NCBI GenBank assembly: GCA_003233175.1
Contig: QIKY01000223.1
Location: 1-40,778, forward strand
Source of the DNA: Planctomycetaceae bacterium
GTDB taxonomy: Bacteria > Planctomycetota > Planctomycetia > Pirellulales > Pirellulaceae
Direction of reading: 5' to 3'
Length of the DNA: 40,778 bases
Positions 9,292 through 16,432 of this stretch are shown here, piece after piece (the first letter of the stretch is position 1; each line of letters begins with the position of its first letter). The notes below the pieces were generated by a model that made no database searches, had not been told where the DNA came from, and was given only the letters and a program-made list of their open reading frames with translations. Position numbers and translations under genes: made by a program.

Positions 9292-9569
9292 TAGACGCGG
9301 TTGGTCAGCAAACATCAGCCACCCCTGTTTACCCCCCACCTGGAACCCACTTCCAGCAAACAGGATGCAAGCCGTGGAGCATTCGATTCCCGAAGGGACG
9401 TTTGAGCAGCTCTGCTTTTCCAAAAAGCTAGGCTTCTGAACCGGGCCATCGTTTTTCCACGCTTTCTTTGTTGGCCCCGCCCCTGGCTGTCAAAAGACTG
9501 GGCTTGCTGGTAATTGGACTTTGTCCGGTTTTTGTTCCGTGCAGACACCGGCGGCTAGGTGAGAGATTT

Positions 9570-9725
9570 ATCAATAGTTATTTGTCAATCATCATTTGTC
9601 ATTTGAGAAAGTGACGGAAAACGCGCCCCGTGCCGAGATGTCTGCAAAACAAAAGCAGCACGCGTGACGAACGATCAGACCAACAAATGCAATAGCCAAT
9701 GACAAATAACTAATAACAAATGAGA
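9570..9725. repeat. 156-bp inverted repeat of ATTTGTCA type, nrnA-Rieske gap
   Basis: The left arm (TTATTTGTCAATCATCATTT and following bases) pairs with the right arm (AATGACAAATAACTAATAAC and following bases). The AT-rich arms contrast with the GC-rich surroundings. The rest of the 9292-9865 gap holds no gene I can support. A degenerate hairpin at 9409-9436 (TGCTTTTCCAAAAAGCTAGG) resembles the terminator family at 38463. Confidence 0.7.
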
Positions 9726-9865
9726 GACCAAATGTGGAACAAAAACGTCCCATTCACAAACGCCAGTTTTTGCCCACAACCCCAATATTTTAACAGACCA
9801 AGCTCGCCCGCCGGTTTCGCTTCGCTTGCGTTTGATCCTCCTTTACCCTCTAGAGGCGTTCATCA

Positions 9866-10474
9866 ATGACAACCACCAACTCCGAGAGCACAACTCCCGA
9901 CCAGCCGCCTCCGCGCGAGCGACGCAACTTCTTGGCGGAGGGCGCTGCCATCGTGATTGGCGGAATCGTCGGTCTGTTTCCGGTCGCGGTTGGGCTAGGC
10001 GTGATTTTCGACCCGCTGCTTCGCCCCAAGAAAAAAGGCCCCGGCGGCAAGGTAATCGGCGGTGGATTTGTTCGCATCGCTAGTCTCGACTCCCTGCCCG
10101 AAAACGGCCAGCCCCAACAATTTCCCGTGATTGCCGACCGGCTCGACGCCTGGAACTATTTCCCCGACGAACGCATCGGCTCTGTTTTTCTCCGCCGCGT
10201 CGGTGAAAACGAAGTGCAGGCCTTCAATTCGGTCTGTCCGCATTTGGGCTGCTTGGTTTCTTACGCTCGTGGAAAAAACTATTTCCATTGCCCCTGTCAT
10301 AACAGCGCGTTTCAGGTCGACGGCGAAAAAATCGAAATACCGGGTAAGATCAACCCCAGTCCTCGCGGGTTGGATTCACTGGAGGTCGACGAGAAAAAAT
10401 TGACCCAAACCGGCGAGATTTGGGTCAAATTTGAAAACTTCTATACCGGCAAGAAAGAAAAGGTGGTCAAATGA
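9866..10474 (+). CDS. Rieske iron-sulfur protein of a cytochrome bc-type complex
   Basis: A 202-residue membrane-anchored Rieske protein that takes one electron from quinol at the Qo site. The N-terminus carries a twin-arginine-like motif (ERRNFL) followed by one membrane segment (residues about 28-50), as in QcrA/PetC proteins. The 2Fe-2S ligands are in CPHLGCLV and CPCHNSAF, with both cluster Cys/His pairs and the disulfide Cys present. A ribosome-binding GAGG lies 5' of the ATG. Its stop overlaps the ATG of the cytochrome b gene, so the two subunits should be made together. The expected site is the periplasmic face of the inner membrane. Confidence 0.95.
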   Translation: MTTTNSESTTPDQPPPRERRNFLAEGAAIVIGGIVGLFPVAVGLGVIFDPLLRPKKKGPGGKVIGGGFVRIASLDSLPENGQPQQFPVIADRLDAWNYFPDERIGSVFLRRVGENEVQAFNSVCPHLGCLVSYARGKNYFHCPCHNSAFQVDGEKIEIPGKINPSPRGLDSLEVDEKKLTQTGEIWVKFENFYTGKKEKVVK

Positions 10475-12345
10475 TGGGCAACCTACTGAAATGGCTCGAC
10501 CACCGCACCGGCTACCAAGCTGTTCTTTCCGACGCCCTCTACGAAAATATTCCCGGCGGCTCGCGTTGGCGATATATCACGGGCAGCATGCTCGTGTTTG
10601 CTTTTGTCACGCAGGCGATCACCGGCCTTATTCTCTGGGCCGCCTATAGCGCCAGCGCGCAAACGGCCTGGGAAAGCGTGTTTTACATCCAGCATGAAAT
10701 GGCGTTCGGCTGGTTGTTGCGGGGCGTGCATCATTACATGGCGCAGTCGATGATCATTCTACTGGCGCTGCATATGTTGCAAATCGTGGTCGATGGCGCT
10801 TACAAACCGCCGCGTGAATTCAATTTCTGGGTGGGGCTGGTTTTAATGCTGCTCATTTTGGGCCTAGCCCTCACCGGCTACCTCCTGCCCTGGGATCAAA
10901 AAGGCTTCTGGGCCACCAACGTGGCCACCAACCTAGCTTCGCTGACGCCGGTCGTGGGCGATCAAATACAGCAAGTCATCGTGGGAGGAACCCAGTACGG
11001 AAACCACACCCTGACCCGTTTCTTCGCCGTACATGCTGGTTTGCTGCCGGCCTTGGTGGTCGGTTTTCTGGCTTTGCACATGGCGTTTTTCCGCCGACAC
11101 GGCATCACGGCGGAGCCTTCGCCCGACCGCTCCGACCAATACTTCTGGCCGCAGCAGGTTCTTAAAGACGCGGTCGGCTGCTTCGTGTTGATGATTGCCG
11201 TGGTGGGCGTTGTCGTTTACACCCACGGCGCGGAACTGACCGCACCCGCCGACGCTTCCGAACCGTATGCGGCAGCGCGGCCGGAATGGTACTTTTTGTT
11301 CCTGTTTCAGATGCTGAAGAAGTTTGATTCAGAGTTCATCGGCGCGATTGTCGTGCCGGGCGTCGTGATGGGGTTCCTGTTTCTCATGCCCCTGACAGGA
11401 CGCGTGAAAATCGGGCACATTGTGAATGTGGTCGTGTTGTTGGTGCTGTTGGGCGGCGCCGGTTATTTGACGGTCGAAGCTTGGAATGCCGATCACTTCG
11501 CGGAAAGGAACGTTGCTCCCGGCGAGAAAGACTTTGCCGGCAATGCAGACGCCAAATCCGCCTACACCGACAAATACGAAGCGTCTGAAGGTTTTCTCAA
11601 AGCGCAAAAACAGGCCCATGCGGATTACGAGCGTTTGGTCGAGCTGATCGAACGCAAGGGCATTCCCAAGGAAGGGGCCGTGGCCTTACAGCGCAACGAC
11701 CCGAAAACGCAAGGGCCGAAATTGTTCACCCGCCATTGCAGAAGTTGTCATAGCCACGACGACGGCAGCGGCGAGGGCATTGTGGCGGAATCCAACACGG
11801 CGCCCAACCTGCACGGAATGGGTTCGCGCGCGTGGCTCGCCGGGCTTCTCGATCCTCAAAAAATCAAAACCGACCACTACTTCGGCGGCACGGCGCTGAT
11901 GGAAACCGACGCCGGCATGATGGAGTTTGTCACGGGTGATTTAGCAAACCTCGACGCCGACGGAAAAGACCTGCTCGACAAAATCATTGTCGCCGTTTCG
12001 GCCGAGGCAAAGTTGCCCGCGCAAGCCAAACAAGACGCCACAGCCGCCGCCGACGGCGCTCTGGCGGCTGGGCGCGCCGCGTTCGAGGAATCGTTCGATT
12101 CCTACGCCTGCGCCGATTGCCACAAACTCGGCGATATCGGTGAACTAGGCGACGCCCCCGACCTCACCGGCTGGGGTTCGCACGAGTGGCTGCGAGGCAT
12201 GATTGCCAACCCCAACCACGAGCGGTTCTATCCTGACAACAACGACCGCATGCCGGCCTTCGCCAACAACGCCGACCCCGAACGCAATCAACTCAACGAC
12301 CACGAACTCGATATGCTCGTACGTTGGTTGCGTGGCGAAGACTAA
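10471..12345 (+). CDS. Cytochrome b fused to a diheme cytochrome c domain
   Basis: A 624-residue fusion. Residues about 1-340 are a full cytochrome b. Haem-b ligands are His87 (or 88)/His101 on helix B and His188/His203 on helix D. The PEWY quinol-site motif is at 271-274 and further membrane helices run to about 335. The 15-residue step between His188 and His203 matches cytochrome b6 rather than mitochondrial b. A periplasmic tail follows with two c-type haem sites, CRSCH (423-427) and CADCH (547-551). Candidate Met ligands are Met478/483/484 and Met593 (RMPAF). The tail probably replaces a separate c1/f subunit. With the overlapping Rieske gene it forms a two-gene quinol:cytochrome c reductase. 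No separate c1 gene lies nearby. Confidence 0.95.
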   Translation: MMGNLLKWLDHRTGYQAVLSDALYENIPGGSRWRYITGSMLVFAFVTQAITGLILWAAYSASAQTAWESVFYIQHEMAFGWLLRGVHHYMAQSMIILLALHMLQIVVDGAYKPPREFNFWVGLVLMLLILGLALTGYLLPWDQKGFWATNVATNLASLTPVVGDQIQQVIVGGTQYGNHTLTRFFAVHAGLLPALVVGFLALHMAFFRRHGITAEPSPDRSDQYFWPQQVLKDAVGCFVLMIAVVGVVVYTHGAELTAPADASEPYAAARPEWYFLFLFQMLKKFDSEFIGAIVVPGVVMGFLFLMPLTGRVKIGHIVNVVVLLVLLGGAGYLTVEAWNADHFAERNVAPGEKDFAGNADAKSAYTDKYEASEGFLKAQKQAHADYERLVELIERKGIPKEGAVALQRNDPKTQGPKLFTRHCRSCHSHDDGSGEGIVAESNTAPNLHGMGSRAWLAGLLDPQKIKTDHYFGGTALMETDAGMMEFVTGDLANLDADGKDLLDKIIVAVSAEAKLPAQAKQDATAAADGALAAGRAAFEESFDSYACADCHKLGDIGELGDAPDLTGWGSHEWLRGMIANPNHERFYPDNNDRMPAFANNADPERNQLNDHELDMLVRWLRGED

Positions 12346-12360
12346 CCAACCTCGCGAACC

Positions 12361-12469
12361 GTTGGAGTTCACGCTTCAGCGTGTTTAAAAGATGCCTGAA
12401 GAAACAAACCATGCTAAAGCATGAACTCCAACGGATGTAATGAAAAACATACTAAAGCATGAACTCCAA
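12361..12469. repeat. Dispersed palindromic repeat (GGAGTTCA...TGAACTCC), copy 1
   Basis: GTTGGAGTTCACGCTTCAGC is followed by two inverted copies of the arm (CATGCTAAAGCATGAACTCC at about 12410-12429 and CATACTAAAGCATGAACTCC at about 12448-12467), separated by GATGTAATGAAAAACAT. A related copy is at 16247-16432, again directly abutting a DUF1552 3' end. Confidence 0.85.
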
Positions 12470-12551
12470 ACCGTTGAGCGTTCCCGTGCTGGATCCAAAT
12501 GCTTCCGTTTCGACGCCCATATTTTGCAGCATGGAAACAAAAAGGTTGCTC
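12452..12551 (-). pseudogene. Truncated duplicate of the 3' end of the DUF1552 gene
   Basis: Read leftward, these 100 bp encode SNLFVSMLQNMGVETEAF then GSSTGTLNGLEFML and a TAG stop. This is the C-terminus of the intact DUF1552 gene at 16418-17743. By eye, 95 of 100 positions are identical to 16418-16517. The only residue change in the stretch compared is Thr to Ala. Similarity stops abruptly at 12551. The sequence beyond, to about 12692, shows no recognisable protein. Either a paralog was deleted down to its end, or the gene tail moved together with the adjoining palindromic repeat. Confidence 0.8.
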
Positions 12552-12692
12552 GACGCCATGGTCCGGCTCTTGTGTCGATTTCGCGTTCGACATGCTCACC
12601 TCTTTCATCCGCCCAACAACCGGAAAGCGCTGCATTGCCACGAAACCGGGCCGAATCGTAAAGGGCTCGCAGGCCTTGGCGCACGGTGGAGT

Positions 12693-14045
12693 TTACTCCG
12701 TAAGGCGGTCCGTGAGTCTATGATTACTGAATCCAATCCACACGCTGCTGTAGGATCCTTCGCCGCCGGTAACGAAGGTGTGGCTCGTCGGCAAGTCGAA
12801 CGCTCCCACCCGGGTCCACTCGTCATGGGCGGTTGTGCTGCTGCGCAACGCACCATCTTTGTTCCAAAAGCAGACGTTGTAGAATTCAGGCAGAACCTTG
12901 TTTTCCTTATTGCGATGGACGCGAAAAACGGAAATCGTGAATCGCCCGCCGCCCATCTCGCGGTTGACCTGACTGATTACGTCGCCTTTCACGCGATAAG
13001 TGCTGGCCATTCTCGAATCGTAGTCCAGCTTGATCAGGCGGCCTAGCGGATGCCCCGTCTGTTGGTCGGCATAGGACACATCTTCGGTGAACTCAGCGCT
13101 GCCCAATCGGTGGCTGATCAGAGATTGCAGCGAACGCACGGCAGCCGATTCTTCGTCCAGTTTCACGCCCTTGAGTGTCACTTTGCCATCTGCATCGACG
13201 TTGATCTTTCCACACCGGGCCCGCCCATCAATGTTGACACAGACATCGGCCGTGAAACCTGGAAACTCGCTCCAGATCGCACGGGCTTGGCGCGCCTTAA
13301 ACAGCAGATCCGCCGCCGAAACTTTTTCCGACGCATCGGCTAGAGAGGGAGGAATATCCAGAGTCAACGTGCAGTAATGGCGGATGTTTTCGTATTGCTC
13401 ACCTTGATATGAGCCAGCCTTGGATTCGGCGACGCGCGCCCGAATCGCGTATCGCCCGCCAACGAGCGACTTGATCCACACCACCCCATCGTCATCCGTT
13501 TCGACCTGCGTTTTCGCACCCGCCGGACTCATCACAACGACCTCGCAGCCGGCTGCGGGATCACCTTCGTGAAGCACCTTGAGTTGCAGGCCGTCAGGCG
13601 TGATGCTTGGAACGATGTCCAGGCCAAGTTTGGTCGCGCGGCCCAGCTTTCTTAGGTTCGCCGCCGCCGCATTGAGGCTTTTGGCGTAGTAGTGCAACAG
13701 TATCGGCTTGTCGCCTCGCGAAAAGACGCCGTACAGGCAATCTGCTTCGAGGACCGAAGGCGACGCAGGGCTCATTGCGGCCTCCAGCCAAGCCCTCTCC
13801 CCGTTGACAATAGACTTCGTCTTTAGTTTGGTGGTGGGCTTGATTAACGATCGACTCCAGAGACGCGTCTGTGCAATGCGGCCGATCAAACGGGCTTCGC
13901 CAGGCGCCGCCGACTCGCCAAAATAAATGCGAGCAACTCGTTGTTCGCCATCCTGATGAACAGCGACCCAAACGAAATGTGCTTGAGCATTCATCGGCGC
14001 CAATAGTACGGCGAGCAGGCTGAAAGAGGCTGTCAGAAAACGCAT
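12693..14045 (-). CDS. Secreted DUF4198-like / DUF3386 two-domain protein
   Basis: A 450-residue exported protein, start ATG at 14045 with an AAGGA ribosome site; the open frame extends further upstream but without a plausible start. A Sec signal peptide ends at about residue 21 (NAQAHFVWV). The N-terminal half resembles DUF4198 (NikM-like) periplasmic domains, which begin right after cleavage with AHFVWV and contain a carboxypeptidase-regulatory-like beta-sandwich (DGVVWIKSLVGGRYAIRA). The C-terminal half matches DUF3386: ARAIWSEFPGFTADV, HPLGRLIKLDYD, MGGGRFTISVFR and DEWTRVGAFDLP. No enzymatic function is known to me. It is the last gene of a leftward operon behind a putative Fur box, so an iron or metal link is plausible but inferred. 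Confidence 0.85.
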   Translation of the reverse strand: MRFLTASFSLLAVLLAPMNAQAHFVWVAVHQDGEQRVARIYFGESAAPGEARLIGRIAQTRLWSRSLIKPTTKLKTKSIVNGERAWLEAAMSPASPSVLEADCLYGVFSRGDKPILLHYYAKSLNAAAANLRKLGRATKLGLDIVPSITPDGLQLKVLHEGDPAAGCEVVVMSPAGAKTQVETDDDGVVWIKSLVGGRYAIRARVAESKAGSYQGEQYENIRHYCTLTLDIPPSLADASEKVSAADLLFKARQARAIWSEFPGFTADVCVNIDGRARCGKINVDADGKVTLKGVKLDEESAAVRSLQSLISHRLGSAEFTEDVSYADQQTGHPLGRLIKLDYDSRMASTYRVKGDVISQVNREMGGGRFTISVFRVHRNKENKVLPEFYNVCFWNKDGALRSSTTAHDEWTRVGAFDLPTSHTFVTGGEGSYSSVWIGFSNHRLTDRLTE

Positions 14046-14088
14046 GGTGTGTTCCTTGTTCGATGGAGTGCGTGATTGGTGTAGTCTA

Positions 14089-14535
14089 CTATTTCGTTTT
14101 GAGGTCAAAGTCGAATTCATTCGTCTTTCCCTCCTTCGTTTCGCAAACCAGTGTCGACTGATCGTTGAACTGTGGCGGGATCGGGTTCTGGGGCAACACT
14201 CGCGGCGCTTTGGCGTCGAAATCTTCCGGGTCATCCAAGTTATACGCGAACTCTTGGTCTGCACGAATCTCGACGCGCAGCTTGCCGATTGCTGGGCCGT
14301 CCTTCTTGCTCAGCTTATAAGCACCGTCACTTACTTGTCCCGACGCCTTCGGCCCTGCCGATCCTTCGGTCGGAATGAATGTGATGGAACCGGCGTTCAA
14401 TGCTTGTCCATTGACCGTTACGTTACCCTTTACTGCAACTCGCGGCAGTCCGGCATCGTCGCAACCCGCCGACACGAAAACCAACAGGATTGTCAGCCCG
14501 ATAACGCGGGCAGTCTTCAATAAAACATTAGTCAT
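14089..14535 (-). CDS. Small lipoprotein with carboxypeptidase-regulatory-like fold
   Basis: A 148-residue lipoprotein starting at ATG 14535, with GGAG six bases upstream; an ATG nine codons earlier lacks a ribosome site. The signal ends in the lipobox VSAGC followed by DD. The mature part (VKGNVTVNGQALNAGSITFIP, then KASGQVSDGAYKL) is the transthyretin/carboxypeptidase-regulatory-like beta-sandwich. Such small lipoproteins commonly sit beside DUF1559 genes in planctomycetes. It is the middle gene of the operon, 43 bp before the DUF4198/DUF3386 gene. The function is unknown; a structural or surface role is likely. Confidence 0.8.
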   Translation of the reverse strand: MTNVLLKTARVIGLTILLVFVSAGCDDAGLPRVAVKGNVTVNGQALNAGSITFIPTEGSAGPKASGQVSDGAYKLSKKDGPAIGKLRVEIRADQEFAYNLDDPEDFDAKAPRVLPQNPIPPQFNDQSTLVCETKEGKTNEFDFDLKTK

Positions 14536-14646
14536 AACTGCTCCATCTTCTATGAATTTCATAGCGTGTAAAACCCGAGCCCTGCCTCAGCCACAAGCGA
14601 CTCACCTGTGGCTAAGGCAACGTCACGGATACCGGATCCGCAGGTC

Positions 14647-15525
14647 CTAGTACTCGTCGTCGAGCGTTTCGCCACGGGCTCGTGTCGCAAGCGAATCAAG
14701 CAGATTGGCGTCGACCGTCTCGGCGACAAAGCGAACCGCCCCATCGACGAACGCGAATTGCGCACCACCCGGATGATCGCTGCGGAACGTCTGGTATTCG
14801 TTGAAACCGGTCACAAGCTTGTTGCTATTGTAGATACCAACCGTCGCACCGATCGAGATTCCGGGGTAACCGATTCCCCACGCAACCGCGCCGCCTCGGA
14901 GTTGTCCAACGCAGGGCCCGCTACTGAACATGTAGTTCTTCAGGCCGTAGTCAGCTTCCCCTAGAAGAAACGTACTTGTTGCGCCATCAGCAATATCACG
15001 GAAACGAGTCGTGCCGTTGTCGTGCTTAACGATGGCGCCATTGTGGACCGGCCCCCAAGCGTTTTTGGTTCCTGACGACACTAAATAACTTGACGCAGCG
15101 CGTGACTCACCGCAGGCTGCGTTCGGAATGTCACGGGGGAGGACCATTGAGGGGCACAGATAGGTCGGGACAATCTTGGCAATGACATTGCCGTTGTTCG
15201 AATTGACTAGGTCATTGTATTTCTCACGCCCATCATAGCCATCGAACAGAGGGCCTTGTTCGCCGTACGGCAAGATGGCCGTGAAGAAACTGTAGAACTT
15301 GCCCCGCCAATGCGTGGCTGTCGGAAAAGCCCGAAAGGTGTCGTGATAGTTGTGCGTGGCCAACGCGATTTGCTTAATGTTGTTTGAGCAACTCATTCGC
15401 CGCGCGGCCTCGCGTGCGGCCTGCACCGCCGGCAACAACATTGAAACCAAAATACCGATGATGGCAATCACCACCAACAACTCGACAAGCGTGAAACCGC
15501 GAGAATGGGAATTTCGCCGTACCAT
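14647..15525 (-). CDS. DUF1559 prepilin-like protein
   Basis: A 292-residue protein with a type IV prepilin/pseudopilin N-terminus: short basic leader, then [20 protein letters not shown], where cleavage and methylation would occur at G|F. It is followed by the planctomycete pattern [20 protein letters not shown] and [12 protein letters not shown]. The C-terminus has [16 protein letters not shown], the usual end of DUF1559 proteins. Start ATG at 15525 follows an AAGGAG ribosome site; upstream frame extension is rejected. The family is hugely expanded in planctomycetes, and the product is probably assembled or displayed outside the inner membrane. It is the first gene of the leftward operon, 128 bp downstream of the 15654 palindrome. 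Confidence 0.92.
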   Translation of the reverse strand: MVRRNSHSRGFTLVELLVVIAIIGILVSMLLPAVQAAREAARRMSCSNNIKQIALATHNYHDTFRAFPTATHWRGKFYSFFTAILPYGEQGPLFDGYDGREKYNDLVNSNNGNVIAKIVPTYLCPSMVLPRDIPNAACGESRAASSYLVSSGTKNAWGPVHNGAIVKHDNGTTRFRDIADGATSTFLLGEADYGLKNYMFSSGPCVGQLRGGAVAWGIGYPGISIGATVGIYNSNKLVTGFNEYQTFRSDHPGGAQFAFVDGAVRFVAETVDANLLDSLATRARGETLDDEY

Positions 15526-15653
15526 GAAACACTCCTTCAATCGCAAACAGGAAAACGGACACAAAACGCGAACCAATTCGCACCACACACTGGATGTGGC
15601 TGGCAATTGGCAAGGAGTGCCGAAGCTGGCTGCATCAAAAGAGCCTCAGTAGT

Positions 15654-15668
15654 TGATACTGAGTATCA
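15654..15668. promoter_or_regulatory. Near-consensus Fur box (7-1-7 palindrome)
   Basis: TGATACTGAGTATCA is a perfect 7-1-7 inverted repeat. Against the established 7-1-7 Fur consensus TGATAATnATTATCA it matches 12 of 14 specified bases. It lies in the divergent gap between the DUF1559 operon (start 15525) and hemP (start 15882). Binding and function are inferred. Confidence 0.6.
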
Positions 15669-15797
15669 GTTTCAGTATGATTGCAGGTCTATTGTGTGAT
15701 TGCAAGTACTAATAAATAAGAAATTCAAAGAATTTCGATCAGCGAAAACCGCGTCGCTCCCGAATCCTCGAAAATCCGTGGAATCTTCTGGAGTTAT

Positions 15798-15812
15798 TGA
15801 GATTTGATCTCA
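15798..15812. promoter_or_regulatory. Second 15-bp palindrome upstream of hemP
   Basis: TGAGATTTGATCTCA has perfect 6-bp arms (TGAGAT/ATCTCA) and lies 69 bp before the hemP start. It shares length and TGA...TCA ends with the Fur-like site at 15654 but matches the Fur consensus at only about 9 of 14 positions. It may be a weaker site for the same regulator or an unrelated operator. Confidence 0.35.
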
Positions 15813-15881
15813 TGATATTTCGGGCCGCAGATGAGGCGATTGAATCCGCAGTTTCTTCGAACCCACAAAGTGAGTATTTCG

Positions 15882-16070
15882 ATGACCGAAAATCACCAAC
15901 GAAACGATGATCTTCAGCAGGAACTTGCGCCTACTCCGCAGCCGTTAGGAACGCGGACGGTCACCTCGAGTGAATTACTACAGGGATCGAAAGAATTACT
16001 GATCATCCATGGTCAATATATCTATCGATTGCGGGAAACACGTAATGGCAAGCTGATCCTCCACAAGTGA
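15882..16070 (+). CDS. hemP: Hemin uptake protein HemP family
   Basis: A 62-residue protein with the HemP core in its C-terminal half: SSELLQGSKELLIIHGQYIY, then RLRETRNGKLILHK. Family members are short (about 60-80 residues) and are encoded in iron- or haem-regulated loci; in some bacteria HemP acts as a transcriptional activator of haem receptor genes. I chose ATG at 15882 (MTENHQRND), which gives normal HemP length; the upstream ATG at 15831 would add 17 basic residues. It is divergent from the DUF1559 operon across a gap with two palindromes, one a Fur-like box. No TonB receptor or haem transporter gene is in this window. Confidence 0.85.
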   Translation: MTENHQRNDDLQQELAPTPQPLGTRTVTSSELLQGSKELLIIHGQYIYRLRETRNGKLILHK

Positions 16071-16171
16071 CAGTCGGGCCTGCAATCTGATTCGATCCAG
16101 GGATTTTCCCTTCGCTGTGAAAAGAACGCTCACTCGGGCGATGCCCCTATCGATCGTAAACCGCACACACC

Positions 16172-16203
16172 AGCCCCGCATTTTCGAAATGTCGGGCTTT
16201 TAA
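16172..16203 (+). terminator. Imperfect hairpin downstream of hemP
   Basis: AGCCCCGCATTTTCGAAAT pairs with GTCGGGCTT and ends in CTTTTA about 100 bp after the hemP stop. It is a degenerate member of the CCCGGCATTTT hairpin family. It is probably the hemP terminator. Confidence 0.5.
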
Positions 16204-16246
16204 TTCGGCGAATGGATTTCGCTCGGCGCCCAAACATATCGGCAAC

Positions 16247-16432
16247 GCTGGAGTTCATGCTTGAGCATGTTTAAAAGATGCCCGAAGAAACTAAACAGCC
16301 TAAAGGCTGAACTCCAACGGATGTAATGAAAAACATGCTAATACCTTCTAACACAACTTGGTGGGTCAGCATCAAATTCCGTGTTTGAAACGCCAAACAG
16401 GGGTTATGTTAGGAGCTCTAAAGCATGAACTC
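16247..16432. repeat. Dispersed palindromic repeat (GGAGTTCA...TGAACTCC), copy 2, interrupted
   Basis: Same organisation as 12361-12469: CTGGAGTTCATGCTTGAGCA, an inverted arm CCTAAAGGCTGAACTCC, the shared GATGTAATGAAAAACAT spacer, then the second arm. Here the second arm is split by a 77-bp insert at 16341-16417. The last arm overlaps the 3' end of the DUF1552 gene. Confidence 0.85.
16341..16417. mobile_element. 77-bp MITE-like insertion within the repeat
   Basis: Compared with copy 1 of the repeat, extra sequence is inserted after ...AACATGCTA. CTA appears on both sides (16338-16340 and 16418-16420), as a 3-bp target duplication would. The insert's ends are imperfect inverted repeats: CTTCTAACACAAC near the left end and the complement of CTCCTAACATAAC near the right. 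It has no coding capacity. TA-containing targets are typical of IS630/Tc1-type elements; the assignment is tentative. Confidence 0.55.

Noticed and set aside
9360-9440. Possible tRNA or structural RNA (GCATTCGATTCCCGAAG)
   Set aside because: No complementary acceptor or anticodon arms could be found around the T-loop-like string.
12552-12692. Continuation of the DUF1552 remnant upstream
   Set aside because: Similarity to the intact gene ends abruptly at 12551; neither minus-strand frame gives recognisable DUF1552 sequence.
14046-14264. N-terminal extension of the DUF4198/DUF3386 gene to 14264
   Set aside because: The extra 73 residues are Arg/Ser/Thr-rich, overlap the lipoprotein gene and precede a clear signal peptide with a good ribosome site at 14045.
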